64,000 bases of DNA from VRUE01 sp963844395 (GTDB lineage: Bacteria; Actinomycetota; Thermoleophilia; Solirubrobacterales; 70-9), in contig CAWJNX010000001.1 of assembly GCA_963844395.1 (NCBI GenBank), positions 558,001 to 622,000 of the forward strand. The letters run 5' to 3'. This document shows positions 63,901 through 64,000 of this stretch, piece by piece. The position numbers and the translations under genes are program-made. Every line of letters starts with the position of its first letter. Position 1 is the first letter of the stretch. The notes below the pieces were generated by a model. That model had not been told where the DNA came from. It worked only from the letters and a program-made list of their open reading frames with translations, and searched no databases.

Positions 63901-64000
63901 TGACGCTCAGGGTGTCGGCGCCGGGGTCGGTCGCGGTGTAGGTGTAGGTGGCGCTGTCGCCCTCGTTGACTGCGGCGGGGCCGGAGACTTTGACCGTCGG
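60992..64000 (-). CDS. Giant secreted repeat protein, C-terminal part (5' end beyond window)
   Basis: At least 1002 residues; the frame is open to the window edge, so the start is missing. From the edge: nearly identical 88-residue Ig/PKD-like repeats ('KPTVKVSGPATANEGDSATY', 'DTLSVTETCGAAGTY', 'YSCTFPDGPATSLVEVRA', 'NDGDEIGSGTLSV'), each with one Cys pair; then a PKD domain ('GDAGGPYSGTWGNPIEFTG', 'LTFEWDFDYSGTF'); then a bacterial Ig-like domain ('SLTYGGDSSEQYSDFTDLKA', 'YAGDGLYDSASDSDPFTV'); and a C-terminal domain with 'NFITGGGYLINQASAG', 'FGFNVKYNKSGTNLQGNI'. No sorting motif or membrane anchor at the C-terminus. Probably an extracellular adhesin or surface protein. Confidence 0.85.
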   Translation of the reverse strand, partial: PTVKVSGPAAVNEGDSATYTYTATDPGADTLSVTETCGAAGTYAADPDPDSYSCTFPDGPATSLVEVRANDGDEIGSGTLSVAIKNVKPTVKVSGPASANEGDSATYTYTATDPGADTLSVTETCGAAGTYAADPDPASYSCTFPDGPATSLVEVRANDGDEIGSGTLSVAIKNVKPTVKVSGPATANEGDSATYTYTATDPGADTLSVTETCGAAGTYAADPDPASYSCTFPDGPATSLVEVRANDGDEIGSGTLSVAIKNVKPTVKVSGPATANEGDSATYTYTATDPGADTLSVTETCGAAGTYAADPDPASYSCTFPDGPATSLVEVRANDGDEIGSGTLSVEIKNVKPTVKVSGPAAVNEGDSATYTYTATDPGADTLSVTETCGAAGTYAADPDPDSYSCTFPDGPATSLVEVRANDGDEIGSGTLSVAIANLKPTVKVSGPATANEGDSATYTYTATDPGADTLTITETCGAAGTYAADPDPASYSCTFPDGPATSLVEVRANDGDEIGSGTLSVAIANLKPSGDAGGPYSGTWGNPIEFTGTATDPAGSNDTLTFEWDFDYSGTFSADTTGASPSHTYAAPGSYTAALRVSDEDGGTDSIRTASVTVGKHPTSLTYGGDSSEQYSDFTDLKATLLDGSTPLAGKTITFTIGSQTTTATTNASGVATTTLQITQANDSYTVKASYAGDGLYDSASDSDPFTVTQENAGAFYTGDLFALTSSTSSSTATVVLSATIKDITALTGDPAYDPNAGEIPFAKVTFVDGAGKALSTGCSNLPVGLVSLADPKVGTVTCNWSANIGTQDSVQFTVGIKVEGRYIRYEGTDNTVVTVSKPIGTNFITGGGYLINQASAGQKAGGAGAKTNFGFNVKYNKSGTNLQGNINTIIRNAGRVYQIKGNSMTSLYVASSGVPSPTKPAKATFNGKANIQDITDPLETKAIDGNATLQVTMTDKGEPGSYDTIGITVWNKAGGLWFASRWDGTRTIEQLLGGGNLVAR
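62441..64000. repeat. 264-bp tandem repeats inside the giant gene
   Basis: The marker GAGGGTGCCGGAGCCGATCT recurs at 62441, 62705, 62969, 63233, 63497 and 63761, exactly 264 bp apart (88 codons). Copies differ by only a few bases (for example TTAGCGGTGGCGGGG versus TTGACTGCGGCGGGG). The array continues past the window edge. Confidence 0.95.

Noticed and set aside
62441..64000. Repeat array considered as CRISPR
   Set aside because: Units are 264 bp with no unique spacers and are in frame within a coding sequence.

Overview
The window is high-GC, gene-dense bacterial chromosome. I infer an actinobacterium, most likely class Thermoleophilia (Solirubrobacterales-like). The reasons are the GC-rich codon use, the frequent GTG/TTG starts, the Cys-containing L31, the gene order rpmE-DUF1385-prfA-prmC-tsaC, and a sugar-isomerase/nucleotidyltransferase pair in the neighbourhood of ahcY. 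The lineage is an inference, not a measured result. I see no tRNA, rRNA, CRISPR array, transposase or phage gene.

Layout. 1-1.5 kb: a DUF4160/DUF2442 pair and a secreted protein. 1.5-5.6 kb: a nucleotide-sugar pyrophosphorylase, ahcY (frameshifted) and two winged-helix regulators that flank a very small ORF with a strong ribosome-binding site and a strong terminator. 5.6-9.4 kb: a fused nuclease/N6-adenine methylase (type IIG-like, frameshifted). 9.8-17.2 kb: a surface-glycan operon with an SIS isomerase, a nucleotidyltransferase, UDP-glucose dehydrogenase carrying a 481-residue intein at its catalytic cysteine, an LCP ligase and an M20 peptidase. 17.5-24.7 kb: the complete F1Fo ATP synthase operon (atpI-like, B, E, F, H, A, G, D, C). 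24.9-29.8 kb: more glycan genes (WecA/MraY-like transferase, frameshifted AsnB-type amidotransferase, sugar-phosphate transferase, DUF354 protein). 29.9-34.5 kb: an accessory island (nucleotidyltransferase, TIM-barrel protein, ImmA/IrrE metalloprotease, SAMHD1-like HD protein). 34.6-40.8 kb: translation genes (glyA, tsaC, prmC, prfA, DUF1385, rpmE) with a secreted lysyl-oxidase-like protein. 40.9-46.2 kb: a diguanylate cyclase, a TetR/hydrolase pair, ferritin-like stress proteins and small membrane proteins. 46.3-54.2 kb: an acyl-CoA oxidation block (ETF-ubiquinone oxidoreductase, EtfA, EtfB, two-subunit acyl-CoA mutase, HAD phosphatase, thiolase). 54.3-60.9 kb: aminopeptidase, XRE/nucleotidyltransferase pair, thioesterase, HxlR regulator, aldehyde dehydrogenase and two convergent response regulators. 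61-64 kb: the C-terminal part of a giant secreted repeat protein that runs off the window.

How the genes fit together. The pyrophosphorylases, isomerase, UDP-glucose dehydrogenase, undecaprenyl-phosphate sugar transferases and LCP ligase form a pathway from sugar phosphates to a wall-attached polysaccharide. Thiolase, mutase, ETF and ETF-QO form a route that feeds acyl-CoA electrons to the quinone pool. Active-site residues predict that the mutase is an isobutyryl-CoA mutase rather than a methylmalonyl-CoA mutase.

Most notable observations: the UGDH intein; a set of long intergenic palindromes, nearly all starting within about 15 nt of a stop codon, with two near-identical copies 24 kb apart; four single-base insertions that break three conserved genes, all at CC/GG dinucleotides and so probably sequence errors; a response regulator without its phosphoacceptor aspartate; and the 20-codon ORF between two regulators.
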